Assembly: GCA_051001455.1 (NCBI GenBank)
Contig: JBPCNH010000004.1
Location: forward strand, 186,001 to 250,000
DNA length: 64,000 bases
Reading direction: 5' to 3'
From: JBPCNH01 sp051001455
GTDB lineage: Bacteria; Actinomycetota; CADDZG01; WHSQ01
Of this stretch, positions 8,882-16,824 are shown in pieces (position 1 is the stretch's first letter; each line of letters opens with the position of its first letter). A program made the position numbers and the translations under genes. The notes beneath the pieces were generated by a model, which did no database searches, had not been told where the DNA came from, and saw only the letters and a program-made list of their open reading frames with translations.

Positions 8882-10717
8882 CTACTCGACCGTCACGCTC
8901 TTGGCCAGATTGCGCGGTTTGTCGGGCGACAAGCCTCGCTCTTTGGCGACGAAGTAAGCGAAGAGTTGAAGCGGAACCGTGTCGAGGATGGGAGTCAGCA
9001 GGGGTTTCGTCTCCGGTACCTCGAAGAGGTCATCCGCTAAGGAACGAGCGCGCTCGTCGCCGGTGGGAGCCACGAGGATCGTGGCCGCTCCGCGGGCGCG
9101 TACCTCCTCGACGTTGGCGAGCATCTTGTCGTAGAGACGTTTGCCGGTCAAAACGGCTACGACCGGTACCCCTTCCTGCAGCAGTGCTATCGCTCCATGC
9201 TTCAACTCGCCGGCGGCGTATCCCTCTGCGTGGATGTAAGAGATCTCTTTCAGCTTCAGAGCGCCCTCCATCGCGACCGCCGTGCCTACGCCGCGGCCGA
9301 TGAAGATCACGTCGCTCGAATCCGCATACTTGCGGGCCGCCTCGGCAACCTGAGGCTCTATCTCGAGTAACTGCTGGATCTGCTCGGGGAGGGCCTCCAT
9401 CGCAGTGATCGTCTCCGCGATCTTCGCGGCAGACATGGCGCCACGTTGCTGGGCAAGGTAGAGGCCCAGGATATTGAGGGCGACGAGTTGCGCCAGGAAC
9501 GTTTTCGTGGCCGCGACCCCGATCTCTGGTCCGGCGTGAGTGAACAAGACGGCGTCGGATTCGCGTGTGATCGACGAGCCGACGACGTTCGTGACGGCCA
9601 CTACTTTCGCCCCCATCTCCCGGGCGAAACGAACCGCCGCGAGGGTATCGGCGGTCTCCCCGGATTGGGTGATGCCGATGACAAGACCCCGGTCATCCAG
9701 CACGGGATCCCGGTACCGGAATTCCGAAGCGAGATCGAGCTCCACGGGGATGCGCGTCCAGTGCTCGATAGCGTGCTTCGCCGCCATCCCCGCGTTGAAT
9801 GAGGTCCCACAAGCGACGATGACGATCTTGTCTATCCGGCGCGCCGCCTCGGCATCCCATGTCGCTTCGTCGAGGACGATGCGACCCTGCTGATCCATCC
9901 GGCCCCTCATGGTGTTTGCTACCGCCTCGGGCTGCTCGTGGATCTCCTTAAGCATGAAGTCCTCGTAACCACCCTTCTCGGCGGCCTCAAGATCCCAGGC
10001 GATGTTCACCACTTCCGGTTCGACTTCGTTGCCGTCGAAGTCCGTGAGGTGGAGAGAGCCGGCCTTCACCTCCGCGATCTGCCTATTCGCCAGCGGGACT
10101 ACGTCGCGTGTGTGCGCGAGCAGAGCCGGTATGTCCGAACCGACCAGCCCTACACCATCGGCAACGCCGACGATGATCGGTGGCTCTTGCCGCGCGGTGA
10201 CGATCACGTCCGGCTCGTCCGCCGAGATACATACGAGCGCGAACGCGCCTTCGAGGATGTTCACCGCCTCCTGGACCGCGGCCCGGAGCGAGCAAGACCT
10301 CGCCGCGAGGATGGACTCGATCAGATGAGCCGCAACCTCCGTGTCGGTCTCGGAGCGGAACTCATGACCCTCCCCTTGGAGCTTGTCCCGCAAGACGTCG
10401 TGGTTCTCGATGATGCCGTTGTGCACCAAAGCGATCCGGCCGGTGCAGTCCGAATGAGGATGGGCGTTGCCATCGGTCGGCGCGCCGTGGGTGGCCCAAC
10501 GCGTATGTCCGATGCCGACGGGTCCCGACAACCCTCGACCCTGAAGCGCCTCCTCGAGGTTCTGCAGCCGCCCCGCCTTGCGCACCGTTGCGATGGCGTC
10601 GCCCTCGATGACGGCTACGCCTGCCGAGTCGTAACCCCGGTACTCGAGGCGCCTCATCCCGTCCAGCAGGTGCGGCAGGGCGTCTTCGCTCCCGATGAAA
10701 CCGACGATCCCACACAT
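8882..10717 (-). CDS. glmS: Glutamine--fructose-6-phosphate aminotransferase (isomerizing)
   Basis: Makes glucosamine-6-phosphate from fructose-6-phosphate and glutamine, the first committed step to UDP-GlcNAc. The glutaminase domain starts MCGIVGFIG, and Cys2 is the nucleophile after Met removal. RRLEYRGYDSAG follows, then two SIS domains with ACGTSFNAG and SQSGETADT, and the C-terminus ends NLAKSVTVE. The 611-residue length is normal. The start is fixed by Cys2 chemistry and by AGAGAGGAG upstream, so the ten upstream codons are rejected. A glmS ribozyme ends 68 bases upstream, predicting feedback control by GlcN6P. Confidence 0.98.
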   Translation of the reverse strand: MCGIVGFIGSEDALPHLLDGMRRLEYRGYDSAGVAVIEGDAIATVRKAGRLQNLEEALQGRGLSGPVGIGHTRWATHGAPTDGNAHPHSDCTGRIALVHNGIIENHDVLRDKLQGEGHEFRSETDTEVAAHLIESILAARSCSLRAAVQEAVNILEGAFALVCISADEPDVIVTARQEPPIIVGVADGVGLVGSDIPALLAHTRDVVPLANRQIAEVKAGSLHLTDFDGNEVEPEVVNIAWDLEAAEKGGYEDFMLKEIHEQPEAVANTMRGRMDQQGRIVLDEATWDAEAARRIDKIVIVACGTSFNAGMAAKHAIEHWTRIPVELDLASEFRYRDPVLDDRGLVIGITQSGETADTLAAVRFAREMGAKVVAVTNVVGSSITRESDAVLFTHAGPEIGVAATKTFLAQLVALNILGLYLAQQRGAMSAAKIAETITAMEALPEQIQQLLEIEPQVAEAARKYADSSDVIFIGRGVGTAVAMEGALKLKEISYIHAEGYAAGELKHGAIALLQEGVPVVAVLTGKRLYDKMLANVEEVRARGAATILVAPTGDERARSLADDLFEVPETKPLLTPILDTVPLQLFAYFVAKERGLSPDKPRNLAKSVTVE

Positions 10718-10785
10718 GGAGGGCTCCTCTCTCGCGCGCCGCTGCAAGCGCGCCGAATGGACGATATGGAAAGAGGAGCCACCTC

Positions 10786-10943
10786 GATGCCGGTTTGTGT
10801 TCCGGGATCACTCCCGGGGTTTGTCGGCACCGTCACGACCGTAGCCGGCCGAGGGTCACCCGCCGAGTCGATGCCCCGAAAGGCATCTTCCGAGATCCCC
10901 TACCTCGTCGACTCGCCGCCTCCTAACGGCGAGCCCTGGCGCT
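10786..10943 (-). ncRNA. glmS ribozyme: glmS self-cleaving ribozyme (GlcN6P riboswitch)
   Basis: The minus strand upstream of glmS carries the conserved blocks of the glmS ribozyme in order. AGCGCCAG marks the cleavage site, between A10943 and G10942. A P2 hairpin with CUCGCCG and CGGCGAG arms is followed by GUCGACGAGG (10912-10903), which matches the family GUUGACGAGG. Next comes an extra GAUGCC/GGCAUC hairpin, then CUCGGCGGGUG, like the family UUCGGCGGAUG. The element closes with ACAAACC, the P4.1-like hairpin GGGAGUGAUCCC and a stem GGUGCCG/CGGCAUC. Cleavage by GlcN6P would leave a 5'-hydroxyl glmS mRNA that is degraded. The architecture was compared from memory of the Bacillus ribozyme. 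Confidence 0.88.
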
Positions 10944-11013
10944 AGATCCGTACCTGTGCTGCTTCCTCTCAGGACCCAGGATACCCAGTTACCGCCAGAT
11001 AAGACCGTCCGGG
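10944..11013 (-). other. Leader between glmM and the glmS ribozyme
   Basis: About 70 bases with no gene. They hold a TATCCT hexamer (10983-10978) that could be a -10 for glmS, but there is no convincing -35. A small hairpin-like block containing GGAAGCAGC resembles the signal-recognition RNA loop but is too short to be that gene. glmS may instead be transcribed through from glmM. Confidence 0.4.
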
Positions 11014-12345
11014 TCAGCCGCCCAGGGAGCGCCGTACGACCTCGGCCAGGGACTCTGCCGTCCTCTGAGCCATGGCCGGGTCGAGGGCTTCCACCATCAC
11101 CCGGATCAGCTGCTCCGTGCCGGACGGTCTCAGGAGGACGCGGCCCTCCTCGCCGAGAGCGGCCTCGGCGGTCTCGACTGCTTCCCAGACCCCGGCTGCA
11201 CCTTCGAGAGCGTCCCGCCGCTCGACGGGTACGTTCACGAGCACCTGGGGCACATCCTCGAAGATCCCCGCGAGTTTCGACAAGGGCGACCCGGAAGCCG
11301 CGACCTGAGCTCCGAGCTGCAATCCGGCCAGGACGCCATCGCCGGTCGTGGCGTGCTCCATGAAGATGATGTGGCCCGACTGTTCGCCGCCGAGTGATGC
11401 CCCCCGCTCGATCATCGCTTGGACCACGAACTTGTCTCCGACGGGTGCATGGACGACTTCGATCCCGCGCTCTTCTAGTGCGCGCGTGAAACCGAGATTG
11501 GCCATCACGGTGGACACGACCACGTCGTTCTTGAGCGCGCCCCGCTCGTGCAGGCTCACCGCCGCAAGGGCGATGAGCCGATCACCGTTCACTGCAGCGC
11601 CGCTCTCATCCACGGCCAGAACGCGGTCGGCGTCGCCATCGAATGCCAGTCCCATGTCGGCGCCCTCGGCCACAACGACACGGGCCATCCCATCGAGAGA
11701 GGTCGAGCCGCATTCCACATTGATGCGCGCCCCGTCCGGTTCCGCGTTGATCGCGATCACCTCTGCCCCTGCTGCACGGAAAGCATCGGGGGCGATCTGC
11801 CACGCAGCACCGAAAGCACAGTCGAGCACGACCTTCAGACCATCGAGCGAGCCGGGCACCGAATCGACGAGATAGGCGAGGTAAGCCTCGACACCGGCGG
11901 GATAGGGGACCTCATTACCAACACCGGTGCCGGTAGGAAGGTCGCTCGGGACCTCCGCCATCGCCGCCTCGATCGCGTCCTCGATCGCGGCGGAGATCTT
12001 CAGACCTTCGGCATCAAAGAACTTGATGCCGTTATCGGGAACCGGGTTATGAGACGCCGAGACCATCCCGCCGCCCCGTAGCCGTTCGGTGGTCACGAGG
12101 TGCGCTACCGCCGGCGTGGGAACTATCCCAAGGTTCTTCACGCTCACGCCTGCAGAGCACAGACCCGCGATCAGTGCACCCTCGAGCATCCCTCCAGAGA
12201 TGCGCGTGTCCCGTCCGATCGCGACCTCGCCGCCCTCGGAAGCGATCACGCGTCCGGCGGCGCGTCCGAGCGCCAGTGCGAGGTCTGGGGTTAGGTCACG
12301 GTTGGCGACCCCACGAACCCCATCGGTACCGAAGAGATTGGGCAT
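11014..12345 (-). CDS. glmM: Phosphoglucosamine mutase
   Basis: Converts glucosamine-6-phosphate to glucosamine-1-phosphate. The 443-residue protein begins MPNLFGTDGVRG. The phosphoserine loop is VSASHNP with Ser98, the metal loop is DGDADR, and the sugar-phosphate loop RPSGTEQLIRVMVE is near the end. The reading frame has an ATG-like start 12 codons upstream, but the FGTDGVRG start fits the family. It lies directly upstream of the ribozyme and glmS, so two consecutive steps to UDP-GlcNAc are adjacent. In many actinobacteria glmM follows rpsI; here 13 kb intervenes. Confidence 0.97.
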   Translation of the reverse strand: MPNLFGTDGVRGVANRDLTPDLALALGRAAGRVIASEGGEVAIGRDTRISGGMLEGALIAGLCSAGVSVKNLGIVPTPAVAHLVTTERLRGGGMVSASHNPVPDNGIKFFDAEGLKISAAIEDAIEAAMAEVPSDLPTGTGVGNEVPYPAGVEAYLAYLVDSVPGSLDGLKVVLDCAFGAAWQIAPDAFRAAGAEVIAINAEPDGARINVECGSTSLDGMARVVVAEGADMGLAFDGDADRVLAVDESGAAVNGDRLIALAAVSLHERGALKNDVVVSTVMANLGFTRALEERGIEVVHAPVGDKFVVQAMIERGASLGGEQSGHIIFMEHATTGDGVLAGLQLGAQVAASGSPLSKLAGIFEDVPQVLVNVPVERRDALEGAAGVWEAVETAEAALGEEGRVLLRPSGTEQLIRVMVEALDPAMAQRTAESLAEVVRRSLGG

Positions 12346-12369
12346 CCAGACATCTTTCCGCACCCCAGT

Positions 12370-12419
12370 GTCCCGAGTCAAAAGTCGTGCTGCGAATCAG
12401 CGAACCTCTGACTCGGGAC
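12370..12419. repeat. 11-bp inverted repeat between glmM and the glycosyltransferase gene
   Basis: GTCCCGAGTCA (12370-12380) and its exact complement TGACTCGGGAC (12409-12419) are separated by 28 bp in the divergent intergenic region. It could be a bipartite operator for either gene or a long-loop hairpin. No homology to a known site was recognised. Confidence 0.55.
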
Positions 12420-12480
12420 GCTAGGAGAGACGCTCGCCAGAGCCGCCGGAGGGGCACGGGAGCAGGGTAGAAAGGGTTAC

Positions 12481-13908
12481 GTGAGCTACCTGACGCACGT
12501 GGATATAGGGGCCCTGAGGCCCGAGCGCTTCGAGGAGATCCTTTCCGAGGAGCTGTATGCGAAGTTCGGCGCCACGATCCTGGAGGCGAAGGAGACCCTG
12601 GCAGGCAGGGTCGTGTGGAACGTGAACTCGACCGCCCGGGGAGGCGGGGTGGCCGAGATGCTCGCCTCGCTGCTCGCTTACGCCAGAGGGGCGGATGTGG
12701 ATGCCCGGTGGACAGTGATCCGAGGCAACAGTGACTTCTTCGCGGTAACGAAGCGGATCCACAACCATCTCCACGGCGCGCCGGGAGACGGCGGGGAGCT
12801 AGGCGACGCAGCCAAGAAGATCTACGAAGACGCGCTGGCACCCAACGCCGGAGAGTTCGCGGACCTGGTGGCGGAGGACGACATCGTGTTGCTCCACGAC
12901 CCCCAGACGGCCGGGCTCGCCGCTCGCTTGAAGGAAACGGGCGCAACGATCATCTGGCGTTGTCACGTCGGGATCGACGACCCGAACGAGATCGCCAAGG
13001 GTGCGTGGAACTTCCTCCTTCCGCACGTGGCACCGGCCGACGCTTATGTCTTCTCGCGCCCCGACTTCTCCTGGGAGGGCCTAGATGACGACAAGGTCGT
13101 GATCGTCCCCCCCTCGATCGACGCGTTCTCGCCCAAGAACCAGGAGCTCGACCCTGCCACCGTCGATGCCATCCTGGCGACCACCAAGATGGTGGATGCG
13201 AAACCCACGGCGACACCGTCGTTCTTTAGGGTCGACGGTACGGTCGATGTCGTGGCGCGCACCACCGACATGTACGGCGCGCCGCCTCCGGATCCATCGG
13301 TTCCTCTGGTCGTCCAGGTGTCCCGCTGGGATGCATTGAAGGACCCGCTCGGGGTGATGGCCGGATCCGTCGAGCACGTCTCCCACGACACCGGGGCCCA
13401 CCTCGTGCTGGCGGGACCGTCGGTGGAGGCCGTGGCCGACGACCCAGAAGGTGCACAGGTGCTCCAGCAGACGATCGATGCATGGGAGGCGTTACCCGAA
13501 GAACAACGCCGCCGCGTCCACCTCGCGTGCATGCCGATGGACGACGGCGCCGAGAACGCCGCGATCGTCAACGCCCTTCAGAGGAAGGCGACGGTGGTGG
13601 TGCAGAAGAGCATCGCCGAGGGATTCGGTCTCACGGTCGCCGAAGGGATGTGGAAAGCGCGCCCGGTGGTGGCTACCCGTATCGGAGGCATCCAGGACCA
13701 GATAGAGCACGGCGTCTCCGGGATGCTGATCGACGACCCGCACGATCTCGCCGCCTACGGCGCGGCGGTATCGGAGCTGCTCGGCGACCCCGCCCGGGCA
13801 AAGGCTATGGGGACGAGCGCCAAAGAGAGGGTCCGCGAAGGCTTCCTGGGCCCACGCCACCTCATCCAGTACATGGACCTGATCCGCAAGCTCATCACCG
13901 ATCGATAG
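12481..13908 (+). CDS. GT4 glycosyltransferase, trehalose synthase (TreT-like)
   Basis: A GT-B fold glycosyltransferase of 475 residues. The N-terminal motif VVWNVNSTARGGGVAEML, followed by RWTVIRGNSDFFAVTKRIHN, is typical of trehalose glycosyltransferring synthase, which joins NDP-glucose and glucose. The C-terminal nucleotide-binding half has VQVSRWDALKDP and the EX7E region SIAEGFGLTVAEGMWKARPV. The GTG start has GAAAGGG upstream. It is divergent from glmM. Members of this family with other acceptors exist, so trehalose is probable but not proved. Confidence 0.8.
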   Translation: MSYLTHVDIGALRPERFEEILSEELYAKFGATILEAKETLAGRVVWNVNSTARGGGVAEMLASLLAYARGADVDARWTVIRGNSDFFAVTKRIHNHLHGAPGDGGELGDAAKKIYEDALAPNAGEFADLVAEDDIVLLHDPQTAGLAARLKETGATIIWRCHVGIDDPNEIAKGAWNFLLPHVAPADAYVFSRPDFSWEGLDDDKVVIVPPSIDAFSPKNQELDPATVDAILATTKMVDAKPTATPSFFRVDGTVDVVARTTDMYGAPPPDPSVPLVVQVSRWDALKDPLGVMAGSVEHVSHDTGAHLVLAGPSVEAVADDPEGAQVLQQTIDAWEALPEEQRRRVHLACMPMDDGAENAAIVNALQRKATVVVQKSIAEGFGLTVAEGMWKARPVVATRIGGIQDQIEHGVSGMLIDDPHDLAAYGAAVSELLGDPARAKAMGTSAKERVREGFLGPRHLIQYMDLIRKLITDR

Positions 13909-13993
13909 GAGCAGGGGGTCCGGGCCCTGATCACGGTTTGGGGCGGGCGGGTGGATCGCTGATGGAGTAGCTCCCTCCCGAGTAGTGCGGTCT

Positions 13994-14560
13994 CTACGGG
14001 TAAAGCGCCCCTTCGAGCTCGAGGAGCATCTTCTTGCGCCACGGCTCTCCTCCGTACTTCCCGATCCCACCCGTCCCCGGCACCACCCTGTGACAGGGAA
14101 CGATGATCGGCACCGGGTTCCGTCCGAGCGCCGTGCCGGTCGCTCGTGAGGCGCGGGGGTGACCGATCACGTCGGCGAGGCGTCCATAAGTCGTGACCTC
14201 CCCTTTGGGAACCTTACGCAGAGCGTTCAGCACCTTGAGCCCGAACTCCGATCGCACGAGACGCAGGTCGACGGGGAGGTCCAGCTCCCCGGCCTCTCCC
14301 TCGAGATAGGCCGCAAGGGCATCGAGCGCAGGCCGTACGGCGGCCTCGGATGCCACCACCCGGGGGCTGACCTTCCCGGCCAGCTCTACCAGGGCCGCGA
14401 CCTCGGATCCATCCGCCCAGGCAACGCGGCAGATGCCCGATCCCGTTTGCGCCACCAGTAGCTGGCCTATCGGAGTGGGCACGGTGCCGTAGACGACATC
14501 CGCGGCTCCCTCATCAACCGCAGCCGCAGCCACCCGATCCAAGAAACTTGCAGTGTCCAT
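13994..14560 (-). CDS. ogt: Methylated-DNA--protein-cysteine S-methyltransferase
   Basis: A suicide DNA-repair protein that moves alkyl groups from O6-alkylguanine to its own cysteine. The acceptor is Cys156 in IIVPCHRVV. The helix-turn-helix recognition segment EVTTYGRLADVIGHPRASRA precedes it, and the C-terminus GGEPWRKKMLLELEG is typical. The 188-residue length is normal. The ATG overlaps the sigma-factor stop as TGATG; a GTG one codon upstream is also possible. Coupling to an ECF sigma factor suggests the pair respond to alkylation or other envelope-independent stress. Confidence 0.93.
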   Translation of the reverse strand: MDTASFLDRVAAAAVDEGAADVVYGTVPTPIGQLLVAQTGSGICRVAWADGSEVAALVELAGKVSPRVVASEAAVRPALDALAAYLEGEAGELDLPVDLRLVRSEFGLKVLNALRKVPKGEVTTYGRLADVIGHPRASRATGTALGRNPVPIIVPCHRVVPGTGGIGKYGGEPWRKKMLLELEGALYP

Positions 14561-15054
14561 CACGACCGTCCTCTCAACGCTCTTACCGCGCTCGAAACAC
14601 GTTGCCGCGCGGCCTGGGGCGAACAGTTCAACCGCGCGGCGATGTCATCGAAGGCGAGATCCTCAACGAAACGCAACACCATCGTCCGCCTCATCCCGTC
14701 CGGCAGCTCACCGATCAACTCTGCGAAACCATCGTCCGGGAGCCGGTCGTCCACCGCCCCCTCCGGGATGCGCTCTACAGGCACGGGTGTCTTCTTCCGC
14801 TTCGCGGAATGATCGAAGGCCGTCGTCATCACGATGCGATAGAGCCATGCCCTCAGGTGGCTCGTGTCCCTCACCCTCGGGTAGGACCTGAGCGCCCGCA
14901 GCAGAGCTTCCTGGACCACATCCTCGGCCTCGTCGCCAGCGAGCCTCCGGGCATACCTCAGCAGCTCGGGGGTGTGTTCTTCGGCGAGCAGCCAGAAAGG
15001 CGGCAAGACACCGTTGCTGCTGGAGCCCTTGGCGGGGAGCACCTCTTCGTTCAT
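14560..15054 (-). CDS. ECF-family RNA polymerase sigma factor
   Basis: A compact sigma factor of 164 residues. Region 2 runs from about residue 20 to 90 and contains GDEAEDVVQEALLRALRSYP and WLYRIVMTTAFDHSAKRK. Region 4 is at about 110-160 with LPDGMRRTMVLRF and the helix-turn-helix DIAARLNCSPQAARQRVS. The start MNEEVLPAKG is chosen because the 25 upstream codons are not family-like. There is no anti-sigma gene beside it; a two-helix membrane protein is divergent 67 bp away. It is translationally coupled to ogt, so it probably governs its own operon. Confidence 0.9.
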   Translation of the reverse strand: MNEEVLPAKGSSSNGVLPPFWLLAEEHTPELLRYARRLAGDEAEDVVQEALLRALRSYPRVRDTSHLRAWLYRIVMTTAFDHSAKRKKTPVPVERIPEGAVDDRLPDDGFAELIGELPDGMRRTMVLRFVEDLAFDDIAARLNCSPQAARQRVSSAVRALRGRS

Positions 15055-15121
15055 ATGAGACTGCAACCGTATCCGGGGGCGTGATGTGAGGTTGAGTGCG
15101 TCTCGGGCAGGCGGGTAATGG

Positions 15122-15730
15122 ATGGGCATGAAGATCTATGCCGAGACACCCCATGTGAAAACCCGCCAGATCGTCTTCGACATCCTGGTGGTGATCTGGA
15201 TACTCGTATGGATCCGCATAGGCATGGCCATGCACGATCTGATCGCCAAACTGAGCGGCCCCGGCCGCACGATCGAGAGCGCGGGAGCCGGATTCTCCGA
15301 CAATCTGCAGTCCCTGAGCGAAAGGGCCGCCGACGTTCCCCTCGTAGGGGACAGACTGCGGGCACCGTTCGACTCGGCTGCCGGAGCCGGACGAGAGCTG
15401 CAGGCTGCCGGTGTCGCACATCAGGAGATCGTGATGAGTGTCGCTCTGTGGCTGGGCATCCTTCTCGCCGTCATCCCGATCGGTTACGTCTTGCTCAGGT
15501 ATCTCCCTGACAGGATCCGATGGGTTCGCGAGGCTTCGGCCGCCGCACGCCTCCGCATCGACGCCGACGATCTGCACCTCTTCGCGTTGCGCGCCATCGC
15601 CACCAAGCCGCTCTACGAACTGCGACGCGCGTGCTCGGATCCCGCGCGCTGCCTCGTCGAAGGCAACTACCGTCCTCTGGCCGCCGTCGAATTGGCCTCG
15701 CTCGGGTTAAAAGACGTCTCCTCCACCTAG
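15122..15730 (+). CDS. Two-helix membrane protein of unknown function
   Basis: A 202-residue protein with no family that I recognise. One membrane helix is near residues 18-38 (VFDILVVIWILVWIRIGMA). An Ala/Gly/Arg-rich loop of about 65 residues follows, then a second helix near 104-126 (VALWLGILLAVIPIGYVLL) and a basic cytoplasmic tail. ATG at 15128 is an alternative start. It is divergent from the ECF sigma factor and upstream of hemE. A role in sensing for the sigma factor is possible but only inferred from position. Confidence 0.7.
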   Translation: MGMKIYAETPHVKTRQIVFDILVVIWILVWIRIGMAMHDLIAKLSGPGRTIESAGAGFSDNLQSLSERAADVPLVGDRLRAPFDSAAGAGRELQAAGVAHQEIVMSVALWLGILLAVIPIGYVLLRYLPDRIRWVREASAAARLRIDADDLHLFALRAIATKPLYELRRACSDPARCLVEGNYRPLAAVELASLGLKDVSST

Positions 15731-15795
15731 GCGGGGGATATCGGCACGCCGTTAGGATGCGACGCACAACTGCCGTCGATCAGGAGCCCATCCGG

Positions 15796-16824
15796 ATGCC
15801 CACTCCCCCCGCACGCGATGTCTTCCTGCGCGCGTGCCGAGGGGAAGCGGTCGAGCACATCCCGGTCTGGTTCATGCGACAGGCGGGACGGAGCCTGCCG
15901 GAATATCGAGCTCTGCGCGAGAAGCACGACATCTTGACGATGTGCCGCACGCCCGACCTTGTGGCCGAGGTCACGATGCAGCCGGTTCGACGACTGGGCG
16001 TCGACGCTGCGATCCTGTTCAGCGACATCGTTGTCCCCCTCCAAGCGATGGGCGTCGCCCTCGACATCAAACCTTCGTTTGGTCCCGTCATCGAGCATCC
16101 GATCCGTTCTGGTGAAGACGTCGAGCGGCTTGGATCGCTCGATCCCGAGGAGGACCTGTCCTTCGTGCTGGACGCGATCCGCATGCTTGTAGCGGAGCTC
16201 GATGTCCCATTGATCGGTTTCGCCGGCGCCCCTTTCACCCTGGCGAGCTATCTCGTCGAAGGCGGCCCCTCCAAGGACCATGCCAGAACAAAGACATTGA
16301 TGTTCGGCGCGCCGGACGTATGGAACGCGCTCATGGACAAACTCACCACCGCAGCGCTGGGCTACCTACGCGCCCAGGTAAACGCAGGAGCATCGGCGGT
16401 GCAGCTCTTCGACAGTTGGGTGGGTTCGCTCGCCCCTCCGGATTACGAACGCCATGTGCTGCCTCACGTCGCCCGCATCTTCGCCGGCCTTGCCGACCTC
16501 GGCGTGCCGCGCATCCACTTCGGAGTGGTGACCGGAGAGTTGCTCACTTCGATGAGCGGCGCAGGAGCCGACGTGGTCGGCATCGACTGGCGCGTGCCGC
16601 TGGATCGAGCTCGTCGGCGCGTCGGCGACCTTGTGGTGCAAGGCAATCTAGACCCCACCTCGCTGTTCGCTCCATGGGACGTCGTGAAAGAGCGGGTTCA
16701 CGACGTGCTTGAGCGCGGGGGCGGACACAAGCACGTCTTCAACCTCGGGCACGGTGTTCTGCCGAGCACCGACCCAGACGTCCTGCGCAAGGTCGTGGAG
16801 GTCGTCCACGGATGGTCGCGCTGA
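15796..16824 (+). CDS. hemE: Uroporphyrinogen decarboxylase
   Basis: Decarboxylates uroporphyrinogen III to coproporphyrinogen III. The 342-residue protein shows the family signature PVWFMRQAGRSLPEYR near 23-38, SDIVVPLQAMG, GFAGAPFTLASY and FNLGHGVLP. The ATG at 15796 with AGGAG nine bases upstream is preferred; an in-frame ATG at 15757 would add 13 residues. The open frame further upstream is a shadow of the membrane protein gene. It overlaps cgoX by 13 bp and begins the haem operon hemE-cgoX-hemQ. Confidence 0.97.
   Translation: MPTPPARDVFLRACRGEAVEHIPVWFMRQAGRSLPEYRALREKHDILTMCRTPDLVAEVTMQPVRRLGVDAAILFSDIVVPLQAMGVALDIKPSFGPVIEHPIRSGEDVERLGSLDPEEDLSFVLDAIRMLVAELDVPLIGFAGAPFTLASYLVEGGPSKDHARTKTLMFGAPDVWNALMDKLTTAALGYLRAQVNAGASAVQLFDSWVGSLAPPDYERHVLPHVARIFAGLADLGVPRIHFGVVTGELLTSMSGAGADVVGIDWRVPLDRARRRVGDLVVQGNLDPTSLFAPWDVVKERVHDVLERGGGHKHVFNLGHGVLPSTDPDVLRKVVEVVHGWSR

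Noticed and set aside
10944..11013. Possible signal recognition particle RNA (GGAAGCAGC)
   Set aside because: Only nine bases match and the space is about 70 bases; the closing helices are missing.
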